Shown piece after piece: positions 54,216 to 64,000 of a DNA stretch of 64,000 nucleotides (position 1 is its first letter; each line of letters begins with the position of its first letter). The stretch comes from Symbiodinium natans (lineage: Eukaryota; Sar; Dinophyceae; Suessiales; Symbiodiniaceae), in the NCBI GenBank assembly GCA_905221605.1, contig CAJNDS010002606.1:144001-208000 (forward strand). Direction: 5' to 3'. Below the pieces are notes generated by a model that worked only from the letters and a program-made list of their open reading frames with translations, made no database searches and was not told the DNA's origin. A program made the translations under genes and the position numbers.

Positions 54216-55020
54216 TCCTAAACGCTCCCAAACGCCCCCAACACAGCAAAGCCACCCAACGCCCAAAGCAGGATCCGCAGCCACCCGATGTCGGGACCCT
54301 CCTGGGCTCCTCTGTGGCAACCTGGGGCACCGAGCCCCCAAGGCTTGGGGATGGTTTGGGGCTTGGTGGGGTTTTCGGGGGGTTATTTTCTTGAGGCGGT
54401 TAGAGGTGGTTAGCTAGGGATGTTTAGGGCATGATGATGAGAAGGCAGCCGCCAGGTAGACTGCATTCCACGTGATGGGACCTAACTTCAGCCTCGGGGA
54501 CGTGTCCAGTGCGAAAGCCTTTGGTTGAAGGGATCCTGCCGGCGCGCCATCGTTAGTGTGGGAGCGCAGCTGCAAGCGTGACAGGTTTTAAAAACGTGTC
54601 GTGGTCACAAAGCGCGCCCTTGACGTGCGTACAGCTTACCCTCACTGCTGTGGGGAATCGTTTGTTTTAGTGTTGGGCTCGTGATCTTCCAGTTGGACTC
54701 TCCATGTGCGCGCAGGTCCCACTACGCCCCACGCGAGGTGCTGCCGCTGCCCAGCTTTGAAAGTTGGCGCTGTGGCACTTCTTGGATACCCTAAGTTCCC
54801 TGAACCGGAATCCCGGTGGGTTGATGGGCCGCACTTGCCTGCTCGAAGTGCTGCCTTCCACAACTTGCCCTAAGTTTAAGACCGCATACTGCTCCCAGCA
54901 CGGTCAAAGGCCTACGATCCATGCACTGCCTCGCTGCATCTGAGGATCGTAGCCGTGACGTTGTGCGGTGGGAGCGCCGCGACAGTTCGACAGGGGCTCC
55001 TGGCAGCCGCTTGGCTAAAG
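54216..55020. other. Stretch with no recognised gene
   Basis: About 0.8 kb of mixed sequence with a G-rich middle. Open frames are short. Nothing assigned. Confidence 0.45.
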
Positions 55021-55213
55021 TTTATATGTATGTAATGTATATTTATATATACATATATATGTATTTTTTTGAGATGCTCTGAGAAGTCTTTAGGGTCTGT
55101 TTGGCATTATTTGGCTTGTAAAACATAATTCAGTAGACATGATTTGAGTCTGTCAAAGTATTTAGAATATTCTGGTTGGAACTGAATCAAATGACTGAAA
55201 GGCTGCGGGCTCT

Positions 55214-55244
<31 letters not shown>

Positions 55245-55260
55245 CTAGACAACATGTATG
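55021..55260. repeat. AT-rich block with (AT)n and TATATG repeats
   Basis: Markedly A+T-rich for this window, with TATATACATATATATGTA near 55046 and a TATATATAT run at about 55214-55240. Flanks to about 55380 are also A+T-rich. No gene seen. Confidence 0.8.
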
Positions 55261-55522
55261 TATACACTAATGTATTGCACAGACTCTAAATATAGATACA
55301 TGTTTTATAGAGTTACATCATATCATATTCATCTTCTTACATTATTATGCATTTCCTTTGTTTTCTTATTTTATCTTGCCTTATCTGATCTTATGGGCGG
55401 CCCAAGACGCTCTGCAGGTGGGTGCTGCCCCTCGCGAGATTTGCTGCGTCAGCTGGGGCCCGCTGTCCCTGCATGGCTCGGATCTGCCCCTTGAGCTTTC
55501 AAGTGCACGGGGCAATGGTGGG

Positions 55523-55629
55523 CAGTTGGGAGGTTCCCCCTTATACGAACAGCCCTTAATAGGGATTATAGTACCCCCGAATATAATGCCTACTAAGGAC
55601 TGTTGGTACAAGGGGGAACATCCCAAATG
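55523..55629. mobile_element. Fold-back (MITE/introner-like) element, 107 bp, with possible TGGGCA target duplication
   Basis: Inverted arms of about 33 bp, about 28 matching: the left arm contains GTTCCCCCTTATACGAACAG (from 55533) and the right arm CTGTTGGTACAAGGGGGAAC (ending 55619). TGGGCA occurs at 55519-55524 and again at 55628-55633, a candidate target-site duplication. The interior has TATAGTACCCCC. Non-coding. Confidence 0.65.
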
Positions 55630-55916
55630 GGCAATATTAACGGCCCCGTTCAGAGGCTCCAGAATTCAGGAATTCAGAAGCATGCCGTGGCAAAACCGTG
55701 CAGGGAAGAAGCTTCATGTGCGGCGCAGTGGAGTCAAGGCTTCAGCGAGGCCCATGTTTGGGTACATTATGGTACATTGCTCCTACATGCCCCACAACCT
55801 GGGGCTTCAGCAAGCAGGTTCCAGGCCTTTGGCCCCTTTTTTTAGTTGCGGGGTACCGAGGAGCGAGCCCGGTGGCATCCGACCACTGAGCCAGGCGACG
55901 GGGTCTGTCAGAAGAT

Positions 55917-55958
55917 GTTAGGGTTTTAGGGTTTGGGGTTTAGGGTTTAGGGTTTAGC
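55917..55958. repeat. Telomere-type array (TTTAGGG)n
   Basis: Five to six TTTAGGG-like units, G-rich orientation, between unassigned exon-like segments. Confidence 0.9.
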
Positions 55959-56480
55959 AGCGCGCTTCCAGCTTAGCATGCTTGAGAGGGGCCTGTCGAA
56001 GAAGCACTCGTCCTTTTTTTGTTTGCGAAGCGCCCTCTGAGCAGGAGGAGGTGAACATCCTGATCTCAATTGCGACTGGCCATGAGCAAAAAGAAGGGTT
56101 GCCGACCTGCAAGTAACCTCCCTTTTTTTGGGCACGCAGCTCCCCTCACGCTTGAGCCATGTTCAAAGATATGTTGGCTGTTTGGGTCTCGCAGTTGTGT
56201 TCGTGGCGGCAACGAGAGTCTCCTTGTCTTGCCCCGAAAAATTCAAAAGTTCTCCGCTGGCCAGGGTGGTTTCGTCGTTGTCGCAGGGCGTATTCAGGCA
56301 GCTGCGAAGACCTTGTTGACAGGTGATGCTCTAACTCTTTGAACTCCTTGACAACCCTAAGTCAACTTGCATGGTACTCGTACGAGAAACAAAGATGAGG
56401 CCAGCAAGATGCGGAAACCCCAAGTGGCCAGAGCTCTGCAAAGTGGCCTATAAAACTAGGCTTCTTGCCGATCTCACATC

Positions 56481-57352
56481 ATGCCCCCCAGAGGCCCTGA
56501 AGGCTACACAGAGTCTGACCTTCATGAGCTTATGAACTTAGAGAAAGGCTTTTTGTTTTTCAAACCTTTCATCACCCCAATCCACTTCTGTCGAAGAGGA
56601 GCCTTCGATCGGCTGTGCGGGCTGACACCGGGGCCAAGGCCTGGAGATGCTTTCCCAGCGAGACTTGCACCTCCAGTGAACCCTTGTTTTGAGATTAGAT
56701 TAAGAGGGAGTATATCGAGATGCTTTTAGAGATGCGAAGAAATCATTTTGTAAGGTTGACACTGACGCGCATTCCTGTGTTCCTTCTGCAGGCGGGGAGG
56801 TACTTCTTTGAAGTCCAGGCGCTGCGTTGCGAGTTTGCACGTGTGGCCTGGCTGATTGTGTCTGAGGGTTGCATCCGAAAAGGATCGGACAATGGCGGCA
56901 TGCTCTCGTTGTGACGCAGTTCTCAAAGCGGTTGTGGGGATTAGCGCATGTAAACAACTTGCTGCATTTCGCTGTGTACGCAAGTCATCATGCCGGAGAG
57001 TCGAGTTCAGGACAGCTGCAACAGTGTGACAGACTTGCGCAAACATGCGCGCATGATTGCAGGCTGCAGCTGCCTCGAAAGTGTGAAGAGCGAAACTCCC
57101 TGAAACTTCCCGACGAAGCCTGGAACAATGATCCTTCGGGCTAAGGGCAAACCCTAAACCCTAAACCCTAAACCCTCAACCCTCAACCCTCAACCCTAAA
57201 CCCTAAACCCTAAACCGTATTCGGCCTTAGGATTTTGGCCGAAACTCCAAAAGCATCGCGGCCTGTCCATCTCGGCGGCGATGGCCGACGTCGCTGCGCA
57301 TGAGCTCGCTGCAGACCTGGCCAACGAGGCCAGCGAGGCTTCGGCTTCCTAG
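56481..57352 (+). CDS. Unassigned gene ending at 57352 (candidate)
   Basis: A convincing terminal exon runs from about 57226 after CTTAG (GFWPKLQKHRG, then SISAAMADVAAHELAADLAN) to TAG at 57350-57352, with an Ala/Glu/Ser-rich helical tail. A possible upstream exon starts at ATG 56481 (MPPRGPEGYTESDLHELMNL). Another weak block near 56705-56745 reads EYIEMLLEMRRN. I do not recognise the protein, and linking these blocks into one gene is a guess. The terminal exon is bracketed by telomere-type arrays of opposite orientation. Confidence 0.35.
57149..57216. repeat. Telomere-type array (CCCTAAA)n
   Basis: About nine CCCTAAA/CCCTCAA units ending about 15 bp before the acceptor of the terminal exon at 57226-57352. 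Confidence 0.93.
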
Positions 57353-57358
57353 GGCTTA

Positions 57359-57405
57359 TAGTTTAGGTTTTAGGTTTTAGGGTTTAGGGTTTAGGGTTTA
57401 GGGTA
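57359..57405. repeat. Telomere-type array (TTTAGGG)n
   Basis: TTTAGG variants followed by four TTTAGGG units, starting 7 bp after the stop codon at 57350-57352 and inverted relative to the array at 57149. Further short pieces occur at 57499-57512 and 57678-57690. Confidence 0.92.
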
Positions 57406-57866
57406 GAATTTTGAGTTTCGCCCCTTTAGGGCTGAACATGATAGTTGTAAATGGGATCTTACAATTAGTTTCTAGGGCAGTACGTGTGACCTCCTTCATC
57501 CTAAACCCTAAACCAATATTCGCTGTTTGTCTTTAGAAGATCGCATGGAGATGCGTTCAAGCCAGCTGCAGGGACAGCAGTTGCAGTTCGCAACCATCAG
57601 GCACCAAAAACACCGAACAGGACACCAAAAACACATATCACCTCACCAAGATGGCTGATAGAATCTTAAGGATTTTGGGTTTAGGGTTCGTAGGCCGTTG
57701 ATAAACCGTTTGAGGTGTTATGGTTTATTAGTTTGTTTTTTTTTTTTAAAGCTGTTTATCTCATGATGATGCCATGCAAGTTGGTGCGGATTGGTGCAGG
57801 CTTTTCGGTTTGAGTGCCTGTTTCGGTTTTTTGATGCGTGAGGGTTTTTGCAACCTGCACTTTAAG

Positions 57867-60800
57867 ACCCCCAATGCCGCTCACATGTCCGACCCGCACG
57901 ACGTGCAGGCCAGGCGGCTTGCAGCAGCGATGCTGCAAATGCAGGCAGCTCAACTGGGGCAGGTGGTATAGCAATCAACGTCTTAGTCTTGCAGGATTGT
58001 TGGATTTTAAGCTCAAACAATTTTGAGTTCAAAGGCCTGCGTGTGGCCCGTCAGTGGAAGAGGGGCATGGGGTGTGACCTGGTAGATACAATTGCAGCTT
58101 CCCCCGATATGGGGCCGATCAGAGAAAACACCAGCTCTTCAGTTCCTGATGAGTACGAGAGCGTGAACGTCTGCCTGGTTTCTTGCCTTGCTCAGTGTCG
58201 CTGAGGCGGGAACGCGTCGTGGCGGTGTCAAAGCTGGGCACCGAGACAGGTGATTGCAAGCTGCGCAAGAGTACGTCGTGACTGGTCGCGACCTCCTGCC
58301 TCAGCCGCGGTTAGTTCAGTCGTCTCTACTGTACCTTGCTTGTGGAGAACATGGCGGCTTATTGCAGCGTGAGGCCTGCATGCCTTGGTGGTGGCTCGGA
58401 GGCCACATCAGCGGGCTTCATAGTTTCGTGCATGAGTTTGGGTAAAGCATTCAGACGCGCACCCAACCAGCACATCCTCAGCATCGGCTAGGCCAATTTG
58501 CGGCTACTTAGAGACAGCTTGGCACTGCGCGAGAACATGGCGCAGCTCCTTTCCGAGGACGGGCCCCATCAGCTTATGTGGAGGTGGTATGGATAGCCCT
58601 TTCATGCGGTAGATGAAGATTCTCCGCGAGCCATAATATCGCTTGCAAAGTCATTGTCAAATGCAGTTGCGCTTTTTCTTTAGAACAGGTGGCTGAGGAA
58701 CCTCTATGTGCGGGGGGGGGAGGGGGGCGGCAGGTTGTTTTCCGGCTCCCGGAGGCCGTTTACCAGAGCTTCCTATGAAACTCCTTGGAGGAGCCAAAAG
58801 CACGCCTCTTCGAATTTACCCTCAACACCGTGCTTCCCCAGGCCATCCAGTTAACCGAGCTGTTTGACGATGGTGCCTTGGTGGACCCGGCTTGGCGTTG
58901 ACGGTTTTTTTATTGCAACTTGGGACTCCAACGAACGCTCCAGGCCAAGTGCATGGAAGTGGCAGTAGATGTCTGTGAGCACGGGTTGTGCGAAACAGCA
59001 GTGTGGAGTCTGACCGTCTGACTGTCTGATCGTCTAGTCGTCTGACCGTCTGCCTGTCTGTTTTTCAGTTTGTGCACCATGCGCACGTTCTCTCTTTCGA
59101 TTCTCTGAGTCCCACCATGATAGCCGCCGCCACCCTAAGCCCCAAGCCCTATAAGCCTTTACAGCCTTACGGCCGAAGCTGACACAAGCTGGCCAGGTGG
59201 GCCCTGCTGAGCCTCCGGCCAAAGCTGCTGGGGTGCCCGAGGCGGGGGGGGGGGGGCCTAAAGGGTTTTCACTACTTTAGGGTTCAGGCTTTAAGGGGGC
59301 GTAGGGATTAGGGTTTAGGGTTTAGGCAGGGGGCTTTGAGGGTTGTACTTGAAAGCTTGAGGGTGTGTCTGTGTCGTTTGAGGGCAAAACGTTGCAGCTG
59401 CCCAATTCATACCCCGGTGAGTCACTTGCCTACTGCGACGTAGACTTTTAGCGTCGAGGGTTCTTGCCTGTGGTGCCAGTAAGGTTTATGAAGGGTTTAT
59501 GTTGCTCAGGGGTCTGGCCTTGGAGGTTTGCGTTACACTTGCAGCATTGTCCACCCATCGGCAGTGACGCACCGTTCAAGGGCCGCAACTTGGCAGGATC
59601 AACCCGACCTTAAGCCCATCCCTAGACCCCAACACATCAATCCAAACCGCGGAGAGTTCCAAGCTGGGTTTTGGATTTTCTAGAGCCTTGGCCTTGGCGT
59701 GTAAGTAGCTTGCAGTTCAATCCTCGATTCGTTCCTTGGGTCCCTACCGCGCCCTGTCATTCTTCTTGTGCGGTCGCTGCAGTTGAAAGGTCGGGCTCGA
59801 CGGAGACCACGCCTTCGAGGCAGTCGCAAGTGCTTTTGAGCCTCTTTTGGAGCCTTCCTGGGATTCGTTTCGGTCCTCTTTGTGGAGTTTCTGACGACCT
59901 CTGCAACCAACTGCGGTGAGGCTGCGGACTGACGCGCCTGAGACACTTTACCCTTAGGCTCCTGTGCAGCGTTGCCAAAGTTGCACATGGCATCTCCAGA
60001 AGTTACCTTTACGGCATGAGTGAGGGGGCAACTGAGCCAGCTGCCTATGCCGAAGAAGTTGAAAGTGCTGGAAAGGGAGGACTGCACAAGTCAGTGTGTG
60101 TATATACATCGACAGACACAGAGCTGTTGCGTGCAAGAACAACTGGAGCGCGATCCGTGCTTGTGGGCATACCCTTACTTTTCATGCATGGTAGGCCCTT
60201 GTTGTGGTGCTGGAGAAGCCATGCTGAGCTTCCCACGATGAACTGAGTCATGCGCCATGGTCGAGCTATCGCGTGACGACTCATGTGCGTGCAGGGGCCT
60301 CCATGTCCTGAATGCAGCGCAGGTTCTTGAAGAGGGCGAGGATGCGAAGCTTCAAGTCGGCTACTCCACCGACAGGCACCTCTGTTCAATTTGGGGGTTT
60401 TACGATATGAGTTTGGGTATTTGGGGTCTGTTTTAGGGTTCCCTTGTTTTCGTACACCCCCGCATTTGCATCACTAGGAGTCCGAGCGGGAGTTCCCCAT
60501 CGGCCGTCACAGCAAGTCTCGGGAGCATATCTCGGTAGGTCCCCACTTCTGGGGCAACTTCACAACGGAGTGGCCTTCGACTACCGAGCGGCTGCCCCAC
60601 AGTTGGTTCGATGAATCCATTCCGGTACACACATGCACACGTCTTATGTCGTACCAGCACTGTATTGTGAAGTTGCGTTCGCCTGTGTGGATAGTAACTT
60701 CCGCGGTCGTTTTCCTATGTTATACTTTTGATGTGGATGCAGTCTCCTCTGCCCAAATAGAGTTTTTGTCGGTCATTTTTGGTCCAATAATGAGAGATAC

Positions 60801-61082
60801 CATTTTGCATTGAGAGAATAATATGACATTCTATCGTTATCGTATGGCTGTCATACTCATATGTTCAACGTGTATACAAGGGGATTGCGTGAGTATGATA
60901 TCATGTCATATGACGAAGTTCAACTTTCCAAGAGCATGTTTTAGATGTTCTCTTTGTAACTTGGCTGAGATGCTAGCTAGAATTGCTTGTTCTAGGTGGC
61001 AGAGAAGGCGCTGTACATGAATGGTCGTTTTTCAAACACAAAGAGCGGCATCTTGAACATCTCTGAGCCCTCTTCTGCGTAA
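57867..61082 (+). CDS. Unassigned multi-exon gene (candidate)
   Basis: Exon-like blocks with fitting splice borders: 57867-57962 (AG|ACCCCC...GGGCAG|GTGGTA; TPNAAHMSDPHDVQARRLAA and AMLQMQAAQLGQ, helical); about 58030-58130 (FKGLRVARQWKRGMGCDLVD); about 58490-58580 (ANLRLLRDSLALRENMAQLL); 58791-58898 (ARLFEFTLNTVLPQAIQLTE and LFDDGALVDPAWR); about 60295-60360 (GLHVLNAAQVLEEGEDAKLQ); and 61005-61082 (ALYMNGRFSNTKSGILNISE, PSSA, stop). The mix of amphipathic helices and a clean terminal exon looks like a real protein. I cannot name it, and the blocks may belong to more than one gene. Confidence 0.42.
59020..59066. repeat. GTCTGACC-like octamer array
   Basis: About six imperfect copies of GTCTGACC/GTCTGACT/GTCTGATC in the spacer or intron after the block ending near 58901. 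Confidence 0.75.
59276..59330. repeat. Degenerate TTTAGGG telomere-type repeat
   Basis: TTTAGGGTTCAGG and GGATTAGGGTTTAGGGTTTAG pieces, downstream of a poly-G run at about 59245. Confidence 0.75.
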
Positions 61083-62960
61083 AGCCCAGCAGCCTCTCAG
61101 GGCAACTTCGTGACCTCCCGAAGTGACCTGGCTCCGACGGAACTGCCGGAGGCCGGATGCATTGCTGTAGTTTGTGGGCGCGCTTTCCTGGGGTTTCTGT
61201 TCTTGCATATTCCTTTGCTTAACTTCTTTTGAGGTTTGGGCTTATGTCGGATGATTTCACAGGAGGTGCCTGAACGTGGCCTGCTCCTGTCCTACGCAGA
61301 GTGCGAGCTGAGCACCAGCTGAGGCATGCAAGCCCTTTGGCCAGCATGTGGTTGGCGTGCTCATGGAGCTCTGCCAGGTCCCGGTGTATAAAGACTGTTC
61401 GGTGAAGCGTTTGGGTTCGGAGGCCTCGGTCCTTTGCGCAAAAATTGAGAGTAAGGGATAGAGCCCCGGGACCTGCGCTGTGCATGGGCGTGTTTCGTTA
61501 CTCAGCTTTCTCTTCCGCAGGGGATTGAATAGTCGGGGGGAGGGCGTGGGAAAGCTTGACGCGGTTCTTTAGGGAAGGGAAGGGCAGGCGCAGGGCCACC
61601 ACCTCTGGAGCAGGAGTATCAGTGTTGTAGGCAGGATGTGGTCAACACACCAAAGGCTTAAGCTGGGGTTCCGCGTCGTTCCGAGAGCCCGAACTCCGAT
61701 TTCGCGAAGGCCCTCGGAGCCCGAACTCGGATTCACAAGCCGCGGCACGAGGGTGTAAGCCCTTCAGTCTGCGTTTTTTTTTTTGGACCCTGGGAGGGAG
61801 AAGATGACGGAGCCGGTGCCGTCTCCGCCAGGCACTTAAGACTTTGGGGCTGCAGGTCTCTTCAGACATTGCAAAGTTATACTTTTTTGGAGGACAACTA
61901 GGCGCGACAAGTACTCTTAAAGAGAGCGGCCTGACTTCTTGAGCTTCAGCTTCCATGGCCCCTTGCTGAAAGCCAGAGAATGCCGTGGCCATGGCTTGCA
62001 CTCCATAGCCAGGCAAAAAGGTTGGGAGCTGCGCAGGCATGATCACACACGCTGACATGGCAGTATCGTGCAAACGGCCTATGCATCTGCGCCCAAAGCC
62101 GGGTAGCTTAGTAACAGGGTTCAGGGCGCCTTCTCTTCCTTCAGAGGTATTCCTTGATGGTCAGAGCGCCGGCCAGCGACCTTTGCCGCCTGGCCTGTCC
62201 GAGGAGGCCGAGGAAGTGCTGTTTCTCTGCTCCCTTTTTTCTGTTGCTCCCTTTTTGGATCTTTTTGGGGGGCCTGCGGTTCTTGGGTCTCGGGTCCTCC
62301 GGTCGCCTGCAGCTGTGCAGACGTGCTTGGGAAAAATTTGTCCGGCCGTCAATGGGCATTCTGCGAGAAGTGAGGAGGCGAGGAGGCGAGGAGCATGGTT
62401 GACCTACAGTCTAACAACTCCACACCGAGGTGGGGAAAAACAAAAAAACGGGAGCAACAGAAACAGGGAGCACAAGCACAACCCACCCGCCGATGTCAAA
62501 GGACCTAGCTGCTTAACGTATGAGGTGCACGATGCTCGATAGTGTGCCTTCTGTCGGCTAGTTTTGTTATTCTTCACACTGATTTAATCAGAAGTATGAG
62601 GCCCTCGTGGTTTTTGCTGCTGCTTGTAACTGCTAGCACTATCGCTTCCCACTTCGAATACAGTCCTCAAGAATTCTCACGCTTCTGTATGCTTCTGTAT
62701 GGTTGCAAGGATCCCATGATTCGAAAGAGCTCCGTTCCATAATTGCACGCTGACAGCATGCGGTCTCAGCTTTGGAGGCTTTGTTCCCAACCCTGATATT
62801 TCAGAACATGACGCCGCCTTGACGCATTGGTGTTTGCGGCCTCGGTTTGTCGTGTTGGGTTCACTCATGGGGGCCGAAGACTGAAGGTGGGGAGTTGGCA
62901 TCATGATTGGGGCACAGTTACTTGGCGAAGCGCCACTTGTTCGTTGACTCTACAAAGACA
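61083..62960. other. Stretch with no recognised gene
   Basis: About 1.9 kb after the last stop I trust. Small duplicated phrases occur (GAGCCCGAACTC-like at about 61687 and 61717; GAGGCGAGGAGGCGAGGAG near 62374). No exon assigned. Confidence 0.45.
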
Positions 62961-62962
62961 GC

Positions 62963-62964
<2 letters not shown>

Positions 62965-63001
<37 letters not shown>
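62965..63001. repeat. (GT)n microsatellite
   Basis: About eighteen uninterrupted GT units. Confidence 0.95.
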
Positions 63002-63005
<4 letters not shown>

Positions 63006-63504
63006 TTGCGTTTCATCACTTGCTCCAGAGCCCAGAGTCCACAACCTACTGGTAAAGCAGATCAGGTCTTGCCTCCAAATTTTGCCTTTCGAGATGCAGT
63101 CGTATCTCATCAAGTTCGGACACGGTGTTTACAGCGTGACATCACAAGCTCTGCATCTCGACACTTCACAGCGCATGGCACGAGTGCAAACCTGCGCCGT
63201 CATCAGACTGGGAGTTAGCTTCTAACACCACTGCAGAATATTTCATTTCATCACCCGAGAGCAGAAACGCGTGTACTCCCCATTCCCCATTTTGAAAACT
63301 GCTCGTATGGACACTGTTCAAGACTTGCAGTTGATGATTCCCTATCCATGGAGAAACGAGCTGGAGCAAGCGGGGGGAAATGTGGCCTTGGGATGCAGAT
63401 GTGATTTTTGGCCCCTCTGCGGTGGACTCGTTTTGGCTTTGGGCGGGTGTCCTGTAGGTGTAATGAAGAAATGTACATGTAATGTGCAATATGTGGTATG
63501 TAAC

Positions 63505-63760
63505 AGATAGCATAAATTACATATATATATATATGTAATATGTCATATGCAAGATGTAATATGTAACACGTAATATGCAGTATGTAGTTTGTAATATGTC
63601 ATATGGAATATGTATGTAATATGTAATATGTAATATGTAATATGTAATATGCAATATGCAATATGCAATATGCAATATGTATTATGCAATATGCATTATG
63701 CAATATGTAATATGTAATATGTAATATGTAATATGTAATATGTAATATGTAAAAAATGTA
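63505..63760. repeat. ATATGTAAT-type tandem repeat
   Basis: About 250 bp of imperfect 9-10 bp units (AATATGTAAT, AATATGCAAT), preceded by a TATATATATA run near 63522. The - strand is open across it (Tyr/Ile/Leu/His repeats), which is a repeat artefact. Confidence 0.93.
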
Positions 63761-63799
63761 GTATGTGCACGCGTCTGTAACATGTAACTTGTAACAGGT

Positions 63800-64000
63800 A
63801 GCATCTAACAGCACATGTATATGCACATGAATATGTATATGTATATGTGTGAGTATACGTATCTGTATGTGTACCTGTCTATGCCTGTGTACGTGTAGTG
63901 GCTTAAAGTGCATATGTTTCTGTATGTGTACATGTATATGCCTATGTATGTGTAGATGTGGATATGTGTAGATGTGGATGTGTACGTGTATGTGTAAGTG
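63800..64000. repeat. ATGTGTATGTGTAC-type imperfect repeat at window end
   Basis: Alternating purine-pyrimidine sequence of TATGTGTA, TACGTGTA and ACATGTAT hexamers and octamers running to the window end. Confidence 0.85.

Noticed and set aside
63599-63913. 104-codon - strand ORF rich in Tyr, Ile and His
   Set aside because: Translation of the ATATGTAAT repeat.

Overview
The window looks like nuclear DNA of a photosynthetic, flagellated dinoflagellate, most likely a symbiodiniacean or close relative. Four things point that way. Genes are cut into many short exons, and at least three introns are best read as GC-AG. Two tandem nuclear genes encode the plastid lumen protein PsbO. A recently amplified tandem gene array is present. 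TTTAGGG/CCCTAAA telomere-type repeats and microsatellites are scattered through introns and spacers. No bacterial or viral gene, rRNA, tRNA or CRISPR array was recognised. Every gene recognised here lies on the + strand, as in the unidirectional gene blocks known from dinoflagellate chromosomes.
Layout. 1-1.69 kb: 3' part of a probable clathrin light chain gene. 2.7-28.6 kb: a very long IFT121/WDR35 gene (IFT-A subunit of retrograde flagellar transport), read as about 27 short exons. It contains the region after the WD40 propellers and the C-terminal zinc-binding region, but the WD40 part is not present upstream. One of its introns (GC-AG, about 3.8 kb) holds a 443-bp satellite array whose antisense strand is open over long stretches. 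29.1-34.7 kb: a 2.9-kb tandem segmental duplication carrying two psbO genes. 34.7-39.1 kb: four 1094-bp tandem units, each with an intronless gene for a small secreted protein with two six-cysteine modules; the fourth copy is frameshifted by a 5-bp deletion. 39.6-49.1 kb: a SEC63 gene (ER translocon J-protein). 49.1-64 kb: exon-like blocks of two or three genes I could not identify, one long antisense ORF, telomere-like arrays, an AT-rich block and microsatellites.
The genes do not form one pathway. They serve vesicle coats, flagellar transport, photosystem II, secretion and ER import, so the common theme is genome structure: tandem amplification, non-canonical introns, and intronic satellites and fold-back elements. 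Exon limits were placed by eye from remembered family conservation plus AG|G acceptors, and are approximate unless a splice site is stated.
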